A stretch of DNA of 7,062 nt from Nitrospirota bacterium (GTDB taxonomy: Bacteria; Nitrospinota_A; UBA7883): assembly GCA_011052055.1 (NCBI GenBank), contig DRJW01000136.1, positions 1 to 7,062 of the forward strand, in the 5' to 3' direction. Below, in pieces: positions 1 to 6,322 of this stretch; the stretch's first letter is position 1; each line of letters starts with the position of its first letter. Under the pieces are notes generated by a model. It was not told where the DNA came from. It made no database searches and saw only the letters and a program-made list of their open reading frames with translations. Position numbers and translations under genes: made by a program.

Positions 1-51
1 AAATTTACGATTTATGACGGAAAAGACCGCCATACGTTCGTGATATTATAA
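1..51 (+). CDS. possible C-terminal end of an upstream gene (partial)
   Basis: Frame 1 is open from the window edge to a TAA at 49-51 and reads KFTIYDGKDRHTFVIL. The other two forward frames hit stops sooner. This is consistent with the last 16 codons of a gene on the same strand as holB, but 16 codons is too short to prove coding. I do not recognise the peptide. The gene most often found before holB is tmk, and this does not look like a thymidylate kinase C-terminus to me. The opposite strand also has an ATG at 33-31 reading off the left edge, so a divergent gene cannot be excluded. Confidence 0.25.
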   Translation, partial: KFTIYDGKDRHTFVIL

Positions 52-79
52 TTCAGCAATAACAAATCCACTGAATTAT
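47..79 (+). promoter_or_regulatory. consensus -10 hexamer overlapping a 9-bp inverted repeat upstream of holB
   Basis: TATAAT at 47-52 is a perfect -10 hexamer, but there is no TTGACA-like element 16-18 bp upstream. ATAATTCAG at 48-56 is exactly reverse-complementary to CTGAATTAT at 71-79, with a 14-nt spacer. The repeat covers most of the hexamer and ends 11 bp before the holB ATG. It could be an operator over a holB promoter, or an AU-rich hairpin ending the upstream transcript. The sequence alone does not decide between these. Confidence 0.3.
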
Positions 80-90
80 TTATAACTCAT

Positions 91-1110
91 ATGACTAAAC
101 TTTCTGAAATTATCGGGCAGGCGGCGGCTCTTACGGTCTTGAAATCGGCCCTGCCTCCCGGCAAGCCGGTCAACTCTTACCTTTTCGTCGGGCCGGAAGG
201 GGTCGGCAAGCGAACTGCGGCGCTGGCTTTTGCGAACGCTCTTTTTTGCCAATCCTCTATCAATAACGACGCCTGCGAGGCGAACGACGCCTGCGGGATA
301 TGCGTACCCTGCGTAAAAATGAAGGGGGGCAGTTTCCCCGACTTTAAATTTATCAAACCCACAATCCACAAAAACAAGACAAAAGAGGAGATAAACATAG
401 AGGATATCCGCGAACTGATCGCAAGCCTGGCTTATAAACCATACGAGGCTGAAAGAAAAATAGTCATCCTCGACGGTGTAGACCAGATGAACACGCAAGC
501 GGCCAACGCTTTTTTAAAAACGCTGGAGGAGCCGCCCGGCGACACGATATTGATATTGATAGCGGCCAACCTGAACACGCAACTGCCGACCATCATCTCC
601 CGTTGCCAGATTATAAGGTTCCGCCCTGTGCCGTTCGGGGAGATGACAAGGTTTCTTATGGAACAAAGAGGCATGGACGAAAATCAGGCTCGTTTGGCGT
701 CTGCTTTGTCGAAGGGGTCGCCCGGAATGGCCGATATGTTTAAGGATGATGAAAAGGTGAGGGCCGAAGCGATCGGCATGCTGGAAAGCTCGCTCTCGGC
801 GTCTGTGGGCGCGTTGTATAACATCGCCCATACGCTTGATAAAAAGGCCAACCGCAAAAGGGCCGACCGTCTCCTCCCGGCGCTTCAGGAGCTTATCCGG
901 GACATGCTGGTCGTGAAACTTGCTGGAAAGTATGATAACTTGATAAATAAGGACATAGCAGTCGATATAGAAAAGGCGGCAAGGAACTATTCTGTCCGCG
1001 AGCTTTTTAAAAGTTACGACCTGGCCGATGAAATGATATCAGCCAGAAAATGGAACATTAATCCGCTACTTGTGATGAGCCTGCTTCTTATGGAAATGCG
1101 GGAAAAATAG
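91..1110 (+). CDS. holB: DNA polymerase III subunit delta-prime
   Basis: This is the delta-prime clamp-loader subunit, which works with delta and tau/gamma to load the sliding clamp on primed DNA. The 339 residues match the family's usual length of about 330. The N-terminus LSEIIGQ and the Walker A motif GPEGVGKRT (34-42) are clear. A cysteine-rich zinc module follows (C53, C62, C68, C71, C74), then a degenerate Walker B (IVILDGVDQM, 124-133), TLEEPP (144-149) and the SRC arginine-finger motif at 170-172. The C-terminal third is helical in character, as expected for the collar domain. The start ATG has no visible Shine-Dalgarno sequence, but the protein begins exactly where family members do. 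An 18-bp tandem duplication inside the zinc module adds one extra cysteine. The next gene, ricT, begins 20 bp downstream, so co-transcription is likely. DnaX is excluded by the degenerate Walker B and by the length. Confidence 0.95.
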   Translation: MTKLSEIIGQAAALTVLKSALPPGKPVNSYLFVGPEGVGKRTAALAFANALFCQSSINNDACEANDACGICVPCVKMKGGSFPDFKFIKPTIHKNKTKEEINIEDIRELIASLAYKPYEAERKIVILDGVDQMNTQAANAFLKTLEEPPGDTILILIAANLNTQLPTIISRCQIIRFRPVPFGEMTRFLMEQRGMDENQARLASALSKGSPGMADMFKDDEKVRAEAIGMLESSLSASVGALYNIAHTLDKKANRKRADRLLPALQELIRDMLVVKLAGKYDNLINKDIAVDIEKAARNYSVRELFKSYDLADEMISARKWNINPLLVMSLLLMEMREK

Positions 1111-1130
1111 CTAAAGGTTTTAACGTCAAA

Positions 1131-2300
1131 ATGAACGATATGCAAAACATCCCTGAAGACTCCGGTCGCTCTGCGTCTTCAGCCGGGAGTGACAACTCTG
1201 GACGCGATTTCATAATAAGCGTCACCATAAACTCCGGCGGCAAAATCGGCGACTACTACTGGAACAACAACGACCTTAAAGTGGGCGACCTGTGTGTGGT
1301 GGGAGATGACAACCAGCCAGAGTTCGGCGCCGTCTCCCTCGCCCGTCGGCCTTACAGACTGGTGTGCGAGAAGAAAAAACCGTTAGGCAAAATTATCAGG
1401 GCCGCCACACAAAACGATATTAGCAAGACAAAGGCCAACGCCAAAAAAGAGAAGGCGGCTCTGACCTTCTGCCGCGAGCGCATATACGAGCTCGATTTGA
1501 AGATGAGCCTTTCAAGGGTTTCGTACACTTTCAGCGGGCGAAAGGCGCTTTTCTATTTCACCGCCGAAAGCAGGGTCGATTTCAGGGAACTGGTTAAGGA
1601 TCTGTCTAATTTCACCCGCGTAAAGGTGGAAATGCGCCAGATAGGCGTTCGGGACGAGGCGCGGATGCTGGGCGGTTGCGGGCCTTGCGGAGAGGAGTTA
1701 TGTTGCTCCAAATTTTTAAGCGATTTCACCCCTGTTTCTATACGTATGGCAAAAGACCAGATGTTGTCTTTGAGTCCGGAAAAAATATCCGGGGTCTGCG
1801 GCAGGCTGATGTGCTGTCTTGCGTATGAACACGCGACTTATAAAAAACTTAAAAAACATTTCCCGAAAATGGGGAAAATGGTGGAAACGCCAGATGGAAA
1901 ATGCGGAAAGGTATGTCAGATGAGTATTCTGGACGAAAAGGTCGGCATAGTTTTCGATGATGGTGTGAAAAAAGAATATAATGTGCTGGAATTAAACCAG
2001 ATGAAGACACCCGGCCCCAGAAAGATCGCAGACAAACCCGCGCATCCGTCTCAAACCCGCGAGCAAAAAGAACCGAAGTCCGGCCCCAAAGATACGACCG
2101 CCATTTCCAGAAAGGTTGAGACGCCAGGCAGATCCAGGGGAAGGCTGGTTCGTACAGGATCGAGAATATCCGGGGCGGAGTCGTCTTCTCCACAAAATCG
2201 AAATAACAAGCCGCGATCAGTGGGAGAGCAAAAGCCGGAGGGGAAACGGCCCAGAAGAGTGAGAAAAGGGCGCAGAAGGAATCCTCCCAGGGGGAATTAG
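1131..2300 (+). CDS. ricT: PSP1-domain protein, RicT/YaaT family, with basic C-terminal tail
   Basis: The core, about residues 27-290, aligns from memory with B. subtilis YaaT/RicT. Shared blocks include FYFTAESRVDFRELVKDL (141-158), RQIGVRDEARMLGG (169-182), the cysteine block GCGPCGEELCC (182-192), PVSIRMAKDQ (201-210) and SGVCGRLMCCL (220-230). Cysteines C186, C191, C192, C223, C228 and C229 match the conserved set. In B. subtilis RicA, RicF and RicT form a complex carrying [4Fe-4S] clusters that promotes RNase Y-dependent RNA processing and affects biofilm, competence and sporulation. No RicA or RicF is visible here. The first 26 residues are polar and poorly conserved. Residues from about 290 to 389 form an Arg/Lys/Pro/Ser-rich, probably disordered tail ending in a strongly basic patch; B. 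subtilis RicT, at about 275 residues, lacks it. Linkage to holB is common in bacteria. Family assignment is secure; the role in this organism is inferred. Confidence 0.92.
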   Translation: MNDMQNIPEDSGRSASSAGSDNSGRDFIISVTINSGGKIGDYYWNNNDLKVGDLCVVGDDNQPEFGAVSLARRPYRLVCEKKKPLGKIIRAATQNDISKTKANAKKEKAALTFCRERIYELDLKMSLSRVSYTFSGRKALFYFTAESRVDFRELVKDLSNFTRVKVEMRQIGVRDEARMLGGCGPCGEELCCSKFLSDFTPVSIRMAKDQMLSLSPEKISGVCGRLMCCLAYEHATYKKLKKHFPKMGKMVETPDGKCGKVCQMSILDEKVGIVFDDGVKKEYNVLELNQMKTPGPRKIADKPAHPSQTREQKEPKSGPKDTTAISRKVETPGRSRGRLVRTGSRISGAESSSPQNRNNKPRSVGEQKPEGKRPRRVRKGRRRNPPRGN

Positions 2301-2305
2301 AAAAA

Positions 2306-2755
2306 ATGTCCACAACACTATCGCGCCTGATATCGGCTCTGGTCATACTATTGTTTTCAGCCGCGCCTCTATTTGCGGAAAGCATTTATGTAGAAAAAGA
2401 TAACGCAAGGTTTCGATCCGGTCCCGGAACGAATTATCAGATCCTCTGGGAGTCTCCCCGTTACACGCCTCTTGAATATCTGGCCAAGTACAAGGGATGG
2501 TACGCCGCGCGCGATCACGATGGGGATGTGGCCTGGGTAAGCGATCAGGTGATAGGAAAGGGCGCCGCCGCCATAGTAACCAACAAAAAAGCAAACATCC
2601 GAAAAGGGCCTGGCACGAATACACGCATCGTATTTTTTGTCGAAAAAGGATACCTGTTCAAGGTGACCGATGAAAAAAATGGCTGGCTTAAGGTAAAAGC
2701 CCCGGATGGCGACGAGGGCTGGGTTCTGGCAAAGCTTGTCTGGGTTTCAAAATAA
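2306..2755 (+). CDS. exported protein with two bacterial SH3 (SH3b) domains
   Basis: The 149-residue protein starts with a typical signal peptide: a hydrophobic stretch at 8-19 and a likely signal peptidase I site after LFA (residue 24). Two SH3b repeats follow, at about 27-82 and 88-147. Each has the family signature, ARFRSGPGTNYQI (34-46) and ANIRKGPGTNTRI (96-108), followed by a GW turn and a closing tryptophan strand (DVAWVSD, DEGWVLA). SH3b domains usually bind cell-wall peptides or act as targeting modules in periplasmic or envelope proteins. No catalytic domain is present, so this is a stand-alone binding or adaptor protein of unknown partner. A strong Shine-Dalgarno sequence (AGGGGGA, 2289-2295) lies in the end of ricT, and the gap between the genes is 5 bp, which implies translation from the same mRNA. 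No lipobox cysteine is present. Confidence 0.88.
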   Translation: MSTTLSRLISALVILLFSAAPLFAESIYVEKDNARFRSGPGTNYQILWESPRYTPLEYLAKYKGWYAARDHDGDVAWVSDQVIGKGAAAIVTNKKANIRKGPGTNTRIVFFVEKGYLFKVTDEKNGWLKVKAPDGDEGWVLAKLVWVSK

Positions 2756-2810
2756 TCCAGCTGACGACTCCGGCTCGCCTGTAATACCCTGATGAGATTC
2801 GCCGCAAACC

Positions 2811-2828
2811 GGCTGTAAACAGCTTTTT
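2811..2828 (+). terminator. short terminator-like hairpin after the SH3 gene
   Basis: GGCTG (2811-2815) can pair with CAGCT (2820-2824), one G-U pair included, across a TAAA loop. T-run 2824-2828 follows directly. The stem is only 5 bp, so this would be a weak intrinsic terminator. It lies 56 bp after the SH3-gene stop and before the rplM promoter, which is where the holB operon would be expected to end. Further T-runs at 2842-2846, 2853-2858 and 2865-2870 follow. Confidence 0.4.
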
Positions 2829-2891
2829 GTCCTGATTTCTCTTTTTCATTTCTTTTTTCACCTGTTTTTTGCCATATTCGATTTATAAATA

Positions 2892-2920
2892 TTGACAATT
2901 GAGGCGTAAAAATACAAAAT
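2892..2920 (+). promoter_or_regulatory. sigma70-type promoter for rplM-rpsI
   Basis: TTGACA at 2892-2897 is a perfect -35 element. CAAAAT at 2915-2920 gives a 4/6 -10 element at the ideal 17-bp spacing; TACAAA at 2913-2918 is an alternative at 15 bp. The sequence just upstream (2876-2891) is almost entirely A/T and could act as an UP element, as expected for a ribosomal-protein promoter. The predicted transcript would start near 2927, leaving a 5' leader of about 33 nt before the rplM ATG. Confidence 0.6.
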
Positions 2921-2959
2921 AATCAATTCGCAAAATATGTAATTTAGAGTTAGTAACTT

Positions 2960-3409
2960 ATGAAACCGGTAATGAGAACATATTCGGCCAAACCAGCCGA
3001 TTTCCCGATCCAGGATCGCAAGTGGTATATCGTGGACGCCGAGAAAATGATTCTGGGCAGAATGGCTGTCCGGATCGCAAATATCCTGCGGGGGAAAGAC
3101 AAGCCTACCTATACACCACATGTGGACACAGGCTCTTTTGTAGTGGTGATAAACGCGTCGAAAGTGAAACTGACAGGTAACAAGCTCGACCAGAAAATCT
3201 ATTACAAACACACTGGCTATATCGGGAGCCTCAAGTCGGCTACTCTGCGGGAGATGCTTGAGAAAAAACCGGAAGAGGTAATTAAAAAGGCCGTGATAAG
3301 AATGCTCCCTAAAAACAAATTGAGCCAGGCCTCGATAAAAAAACTGAAAATTTATCCTGGATCGGATCATCCCCATGCGGCGCAACAACCGGTCACTCTG
3401 GAGTTTTAA
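2960..3409 (+). CDS. rplM: 50S ribosomal protein L13
   Basis: L13 is an early-assembling protein of the large ribosomal subunit that binds 23S rRNA. The sequence is complete and highly typical: MRTYSAKPADF near the N-terminus, DAEKMILGRMAVRIANILRGK (26-46), YTPHVDTGSFVVVINASKVKLTG (51-73), YYKHTGYIGSLK (81-92), LLPKNKLS-like MLPKNKLS (115-122) and the closing HPHAAQQP (137-144). The start at 2960 gives 149 residues. A second ATG at 2972 would give 145 residues beginning MRTYSAKP, closer to the usual family N-terminus; neither has a strong Shine-Dalgarno sequence, so the start is uncertain by four codons. rpsI begins 6 bp after the stop, the near-universal L13-S9 pair. In E. coli L13 represses its own operon; no comparable operator is recognisable in this short leader. 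Confidence 0.97.
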   Translation: MKPVMRTYSAKPADFPIQDRKWYIVDAEKMILGRMAVRIANILRGKDKPTYTPHVDTGSFVVVINASKVKLTGNKLDQKIYYKHTGYIGSLKSATLREMLEKKPEEVIKKAVIRMLPKNKLSQASIKKLKIYPGSDHPHAAQQPVTLEF

Positions 3410-3415
3410 ATAATC

Positions 3416-3817
3416 ATGGCAAGACAAGACGCAAACAAAACGTACGCCACAGGGCGGCGTAAATCTTCAACCGCCAGAGTCTGGATTATGCCGGGCGAAG
3501 GGAAAATCACCGTGAACAAGCGGGACGCGAAAGAATATTTCAAACGCGACATTTTTGACAATTTGATCCGCCAGCCGCTACAAATAGCGAACATGTCGGA
3601 CAAGATGGATGTGGTCTGCACCATCAAAGGCGGGGGCATGAGCGGACAGGCGGGCGCGCTAAAGCACGGCATCGCCAAAGCTCTGCTCGTATACGACTCC
3701 ACCCTTCGCGCCGCAATCAAAAAAGCAGGGCTCATCACCCGCGACTCCAGGGTCAAGGAGAGGAAAAAACCGGGCCAGCCAGGCGCCAGGAAACGGTTCC
3801 AGTTCTCCAAACGTTAA
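3416..3817 (+). CDS. rpsI: 30S ribosomal protein S9
   Basis: S9 is a small-subunit head protein whose C-terminal tail reaches the P-site tRNA. The 133 residues are the normal length. Family blocks are present in order: YATGRRKSSTARVW (10-23), PGEGKITVNKRD (26-37), the Y-F pair at 41-42, IKGGGMSGQAGALKHGIAKAL (70-90), LKKAGLLTRD-like IKKAGLITRDSR (101-112), VKERKKPGQPGARKRFQFSKR at the end, with the invariant C-terminal SKR. GGAG upstream (about 3399-3403) lies 12 nt before the ATG. It is co-transcribed with rplM from the promoter near 2892-2920. The final codons form the first copy of a degenerate repeat that continues into the downstream spacer. Confidence 0.97.
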   Translation: MARQDANKTYATGRRKSSTARVWIMPGEGKITVNKRDAKEYFKRDIFDNLIRQPLQIANMSDKMDVVCTIKGGGMSGQAGALKHGIAKALLVYDSTLRAAIKKAGLITRDSRVKERKKPGQPGARKRFQFSKR

Positions 3818-3933
3818 ACGTTGCGCGTTAAGTTTCCCCAGCGTTAAGCCTGATCGGTTTTCAGTTTTCCAGGGCGTTGGGCCTGGCAAGCAAGCTTCCA
3901 GTTCTCCAGGCTTTAAGCTTAGTCAGCGTTAAG
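3794..3933 (+). repeat. degenerate direct repeats spanning the rpsI end and its 3' spacer
   Basis: The 13-mer TTCCAGTTCTCCA occurs exactly at 3797-3809 (inside rpsI) and at 3896-3908. A diverged copy, CGGTTTTCAGTTTTCCA, lies at 3855-3871. GCGTTAAG occurs three times, at 3825-3832, 3841-3848 and 3926-3933. The spacer can be read as about five degenerate units of roughly 20 bp with a shared form T-rich/CCA/GCGTTAAGC, near 3803, 3833, 3865, 3903 and 3923. An inverted pair GCCTGG/CCAGGC (3881-3886 with 3906-3911) is also present. I do not recognise a named repeat family. Confidence 0.6.
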
Positions 3934-3938
3934 TTTTT
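3915..3938 (+). terminator. AU-rich hairpin plus T5, possible rpsI terminator
   Basis: AAGCTTAG (3915-3922) can pair with TTAAGTTT (3929-3936) around a 6-nt loop, with two G-U pairs. The descending arm merges into T5 at 3934-3938. The position, about 100 bp after the rpsI stop, suits an operon end, but the stem is weak because it is mostly A-U. Confidence 0.35.
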
Positions 3939-4028
3939 CATTTTAGTTTCACAAACATCAGCGAACCGTTTGCGTTTTCGTGTATACGTAAATCCAGGCC
4001 GCGTGGTGTATCATACGGTTTATAAAGT

Positions 4029-4072
4029 CGTCCGGCTTAGCTAAGGCAGGTGGACGCAGTTTTAACTTTTTT
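4029..4072 (+). promoter_or_regulatory. hairpin followed by T-runs just before argC (attenuator or terminator candidate)
   Basis: CGTCC (4029-4033) pairs perfectly with GGACG (4052-4056). Between them CTTAGCTAAG (4036-4045) is a perfect palindrome that can form an inner stem. T4 (4060-4063) and T6 (4067-4072) follow, and the argC ATG lies 20 bp further on. The shape is that of an intrinsic terminator standing between the putative leader and argC. The short outer stem and interrupted T-run keep confidence low. No ArgR-type box was recognised nearby. Confidence 0.35.
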
Positions 4073-4091
4073 ACCTGAATGTTACACGAAC

Positions 4092-5117
4092 ATGATTAAA
4101 GTTGCAGTTATAGGAGCTTCGGGATACACAGGCCAGGAGCTTATTAAAATTCTTTTAAGCCACCCGGATGTCGATATCACCGTCGCCACGTCTGACGCTT
4201 TAAAAGGAAAAACTCTGGCGCAGGCGTTCCCGGAATTCGCCGAATCGGCTTTACTTGAAATCGAGGGGCACGACGCTGTAACCTCCGTTGACCGTTTTGA
4301 TTCAGCCTTTTTATGTTTGCCCCACACGAAATCGATGGCGATCACCCCCGGATTGATAAAAGCCGGAATAAAGGTTTTTGATCTGTCAGCCGATTTTCGT
4401 CTCAAAGACCGGGTCATCTATGAGAAGTGGTACAAGGTTGAGCATACCGCCCCGGAATATTTGGAAAACGCCGTTTACGGTCTGCCGGAAATTAACAGAG
4501 ATAAAATAGCCACCGCTGATCTTGTCGCCGTTCCAGGATGCTACCCCACCTCTGCGATCCTGGCGCTGGCGCCCGTGATTGGCGAAGGATGGATCGACAC
4601 TGGATCGATAATTGTAAACTCCGTTTCCGGAATCTCCGGCGCGGGCAAGAACGCTGATGGCGATGTGGCGCTGGCTGAAAAGGAAAAAAACTTCTTCGCC
4701 TACGCGGCGCCTAACCACCGCCACACTCCGGAAATTGAGCAGGCCCTTTCAAGCATCACAGGCGGTAGCGTTACCGTGACTTTCATTCCCCATATTCTCC
4801 CCCTTTTCCGGGGAATATACACGACCGTTACCGCAAAACTGATAAAACCAGTTGCTCGCGGCGCCGCACTGGATAAGTTCAGTGATTTTTATAGCGATAG
4901 CTCTTTCGTGTCGGTCACAGACGGGTATCCGCAAATGAAATGGGTTCACGGCAACAACAACGTTTTTATCGGCGCGCAGGTAGACGAGCGGACTTCCACA
5001 TTGTTAATCACCTCAACGCTCGACAACTTGATTAAAGGCGCGTCGGGCCAGGCTGTCCAATGTTTTAATATAAGATACGGTCTTAAAGAAGGCGCAGGTC
5101 TTGGAGGTGCGGGATGA
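4092..5117 (+). CDS. argC: N-acetyl-gamma-glutamyl-phosphate reductase
   Basis: ArgC reduces N-acetylglutamyl-5-phosphate to the semialdehyde with NADPH, the third step from glutamate to ornithine and arginine. From the ATG at 4092 the protein has 341 residues, the family norm. The NADP-binding turn GASGYTGQEL (8-17) follows the first strand directly. The catalytic cysteine is C150 in VPGCYPTS (147-154). HRHTPEIEQ (209-217) supplies the conserved histidine region, and FIPHILPLFRGIYTT (231-245) is typical of the dimer/substrate domain. The reading frame stays open upstream to a GTG at 4050, which would add 14 residues; I prefer 4092 because MIKVAVIGASGYTG matches family N-termini and the extension is unlike them. 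No clear Shine-Dalgarno sequence precedes either start. The stop overlaps the argJ start by 4 bp, and a terminator-like hairpin sits just upstream. Confidence 0.96.
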   Translation: MIKVAVIGASGYTGQELIKILLSHPDVDITVATSDALKGKTLAQAFPEFAESALLEIEGHDAVTSVDRFDSAFLCLPHTKSMAITPGLIKAGIKVFDLSADFRLKDRVIYEKWYKVEHTAPEYLENAVYGLPEINRDKIATADLVAVPGCYPTSAILALAPVIGEGWIDTGSIIVNSVSGISGAGKNADGDVALAEKEKNFFAYAAPNHRHTPEIEQALSSITGGSVTVTFIPHILPLFRGIYTTVTAKLIKPVARGAALDKFSDFYSDSSFVSVTDGYPQMKWVHGNNNVFIGAQVDERTSTLLITSTLDNLIKGASGQAVQCFNIRYGLKEGAGLGGAG

Positions 5118-6322
5118 AACGAAGAAGCGGAGTGACCAAACCCTCAGGTTTCCTTGCGGGCGGGCTTGCGTGCGGAGTAAAGGATGGGAAAATAAAAGAC
5201 CTTGCTCTTATCGTATCAGACAGGCCCGCAAAGGCGTGGGGCGTGTTCACCACAAACCATGTAAAAGGCGCGCCCGTAATTGTCTCCAAAGATCATATGC
5301 GCCACCGATTCGCGCGCGGCATCGTCGTAAACTCTGGTAACGCGAACACAGCCAACACCCTTACCAAAAAGGCCGAAGAGGGGGCCGCGCGGATGGCGAA
5401 AGCCGTCGCGAACAATCTTGATTGTCCGTCCCGCTCTATATTTGTCGCCTCCACAGGCGCCATCGGCAAGCCTTTGCCCATCGCAAAAATTGAGCGGGGG
5501 ATCGCGAAACTTTATCGCGAAATCAGCGTGACCGGCGGCGGCGATGCGGCGGAGGCGATCATGACGACAGACCTGGTTAAAAAAGAGAGCCATGCAAGCT
5601 TTAACGTAGGTAAGAAAAAAGTGACGGTTGGCGGATGCGGCAAAGGCTCCGGCATGATACATCCGAACATGGCCACCATGCTGGCCTTTATCACCACCGA
5701 CGCGGCGGTTTCCCGCGCTGTTTTAAAAGACATTGTAAAACGGGCGAGCGCCGATTCGTTCAACAAGATAACGGTGGATGGAGACACTTCCACAAGCGAC
5801 ATGTTCATCGCGCTGGCGAACGGAGCCTCCGGAGCGACCGCTATTAACGCCCCGCGCGGAAAAGGGTACGCACAGCTATTAGATAAAGTCACCGGGGTCT
5901 GCGTTGACCTCGCGAAAAAAATAGTGAGAGACGGCGAAGGAGCGACAAAGTTTGTGACTGTCAACGTGACCGGAGCCCGTTCGGAGGCGGACGCCAGAAT
6001 AATAGCGAAATCGATAGCTGTATCAAACCTTGTCAAGACGGCGATGTTCGGGCAAGACGCAAACTGGGGCCGGATATTATGCGCCGCAGGTTACGCGGGG
6101 CCGCTGATCGACCCTTATAAGGTCACCGTAAAAATCAGCGGCGCTACCGCATACAGACGTGGAAAACTTGTCGATGGTTTTGAAAAACGTGTAAAACCGA
6201 AAATGATGAAGAAGAATATAACGATCTCGCTCGATCTTGGCGCGGGTAAATCGGCCTCCCAAGTCTGGACATGCGATATGTCGTATGATTATATCCGCAT
6301 CAACACCGACTACACGACGTAG
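5114..6322 (+). CDS. argJ: glutamate N-acetyltransferase / ornithine acetyltransferase
   Basis: ArgJ moves the acetyl group from N-acetylornithine to glutamate, recycling it and releasing ornithine; some members also use acetyl-CoA for the first step. The 402 residues are full length. The precursor self-cleaves before a threonine nucleophile, and the cleavage motif KGSGMIHPNMATML (177-190) is intact, with T188 as the expected new N-terminus of the beta chain. The oxyanion-hole STG is at 113-115, VVNSGNANT at 71-79, TVDGDTSTSD at 220-229, GQDANWGRI at 313-321, and the conserved C-terminal INTDYTT closes the protein. GGAGGT (5103-5108), 5 nt before the ATG, is the best Shine-Dalgarno sequence in the window and supports this start. 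The ATGA overlap with argC implies translational coupling. Whether it is mono- or bifunctional cannot be read from sequence. Confidence 0.96.
   Translation: MKRRSGVTKPSGFLAGGLACGVKDGKIKDLALIVSDRPAKAWGVFTTNHVKGAPVIVSKDHMRHRFARGIVVNSGNANTANTLTKKAEEGAARMAKAVANNLDCPSRSIFVASTGAIGKPLPIAKIERGIAKLYREISVTGGGDAAEAIMTTDLVKKESHASFNVGKKKVTVGGCGKGSGMIHPNMATMLAFITTDAAVSRAVLKDIVKRASADSFNKITVDGDTSTSDMFIALANGASGATAINAPRGKGYAQLLDKVTGVCVDLAKKIVRDGEGATKFVTVNVTGARSEADARIIAKSIAVSNLVKTAMFGQDANWGRILCAAGYAGPLIDPYKVTVKISGATAYRRGKLVDGFEKRVKPKMMKKNITISLDLGAGKSASQVWTCDMSYDYIRINTDYTT

Noticed and set aside
2789..2810. CTGATGAG followed by GCAAAC, resembling a hammerhead ribozyme core.
   Set aside because: The hammerhead needs CUGANGA, a stem II and then GAAA. 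Here the second box reads CAAA, lacking the catalytic guanine, and no stem II, stem I or stem III could be found.
4009..4026. TATCAT (4009-4014) and TATAAA (4021-4026) as -10 elements of an argC promoter.
   Set aside because: Neither has a recognisable -35 element at 16-18 bp, so a promoter cannot be supported although one may exist.
4050..4091. GTG start at 4050 giving a 14-residue N-terminal extension of ArgC.
   Set aside because: Family members begin at the first strand before GASGYTG, the extension is unlike them, and the GTG lies inside the putative hairpin.
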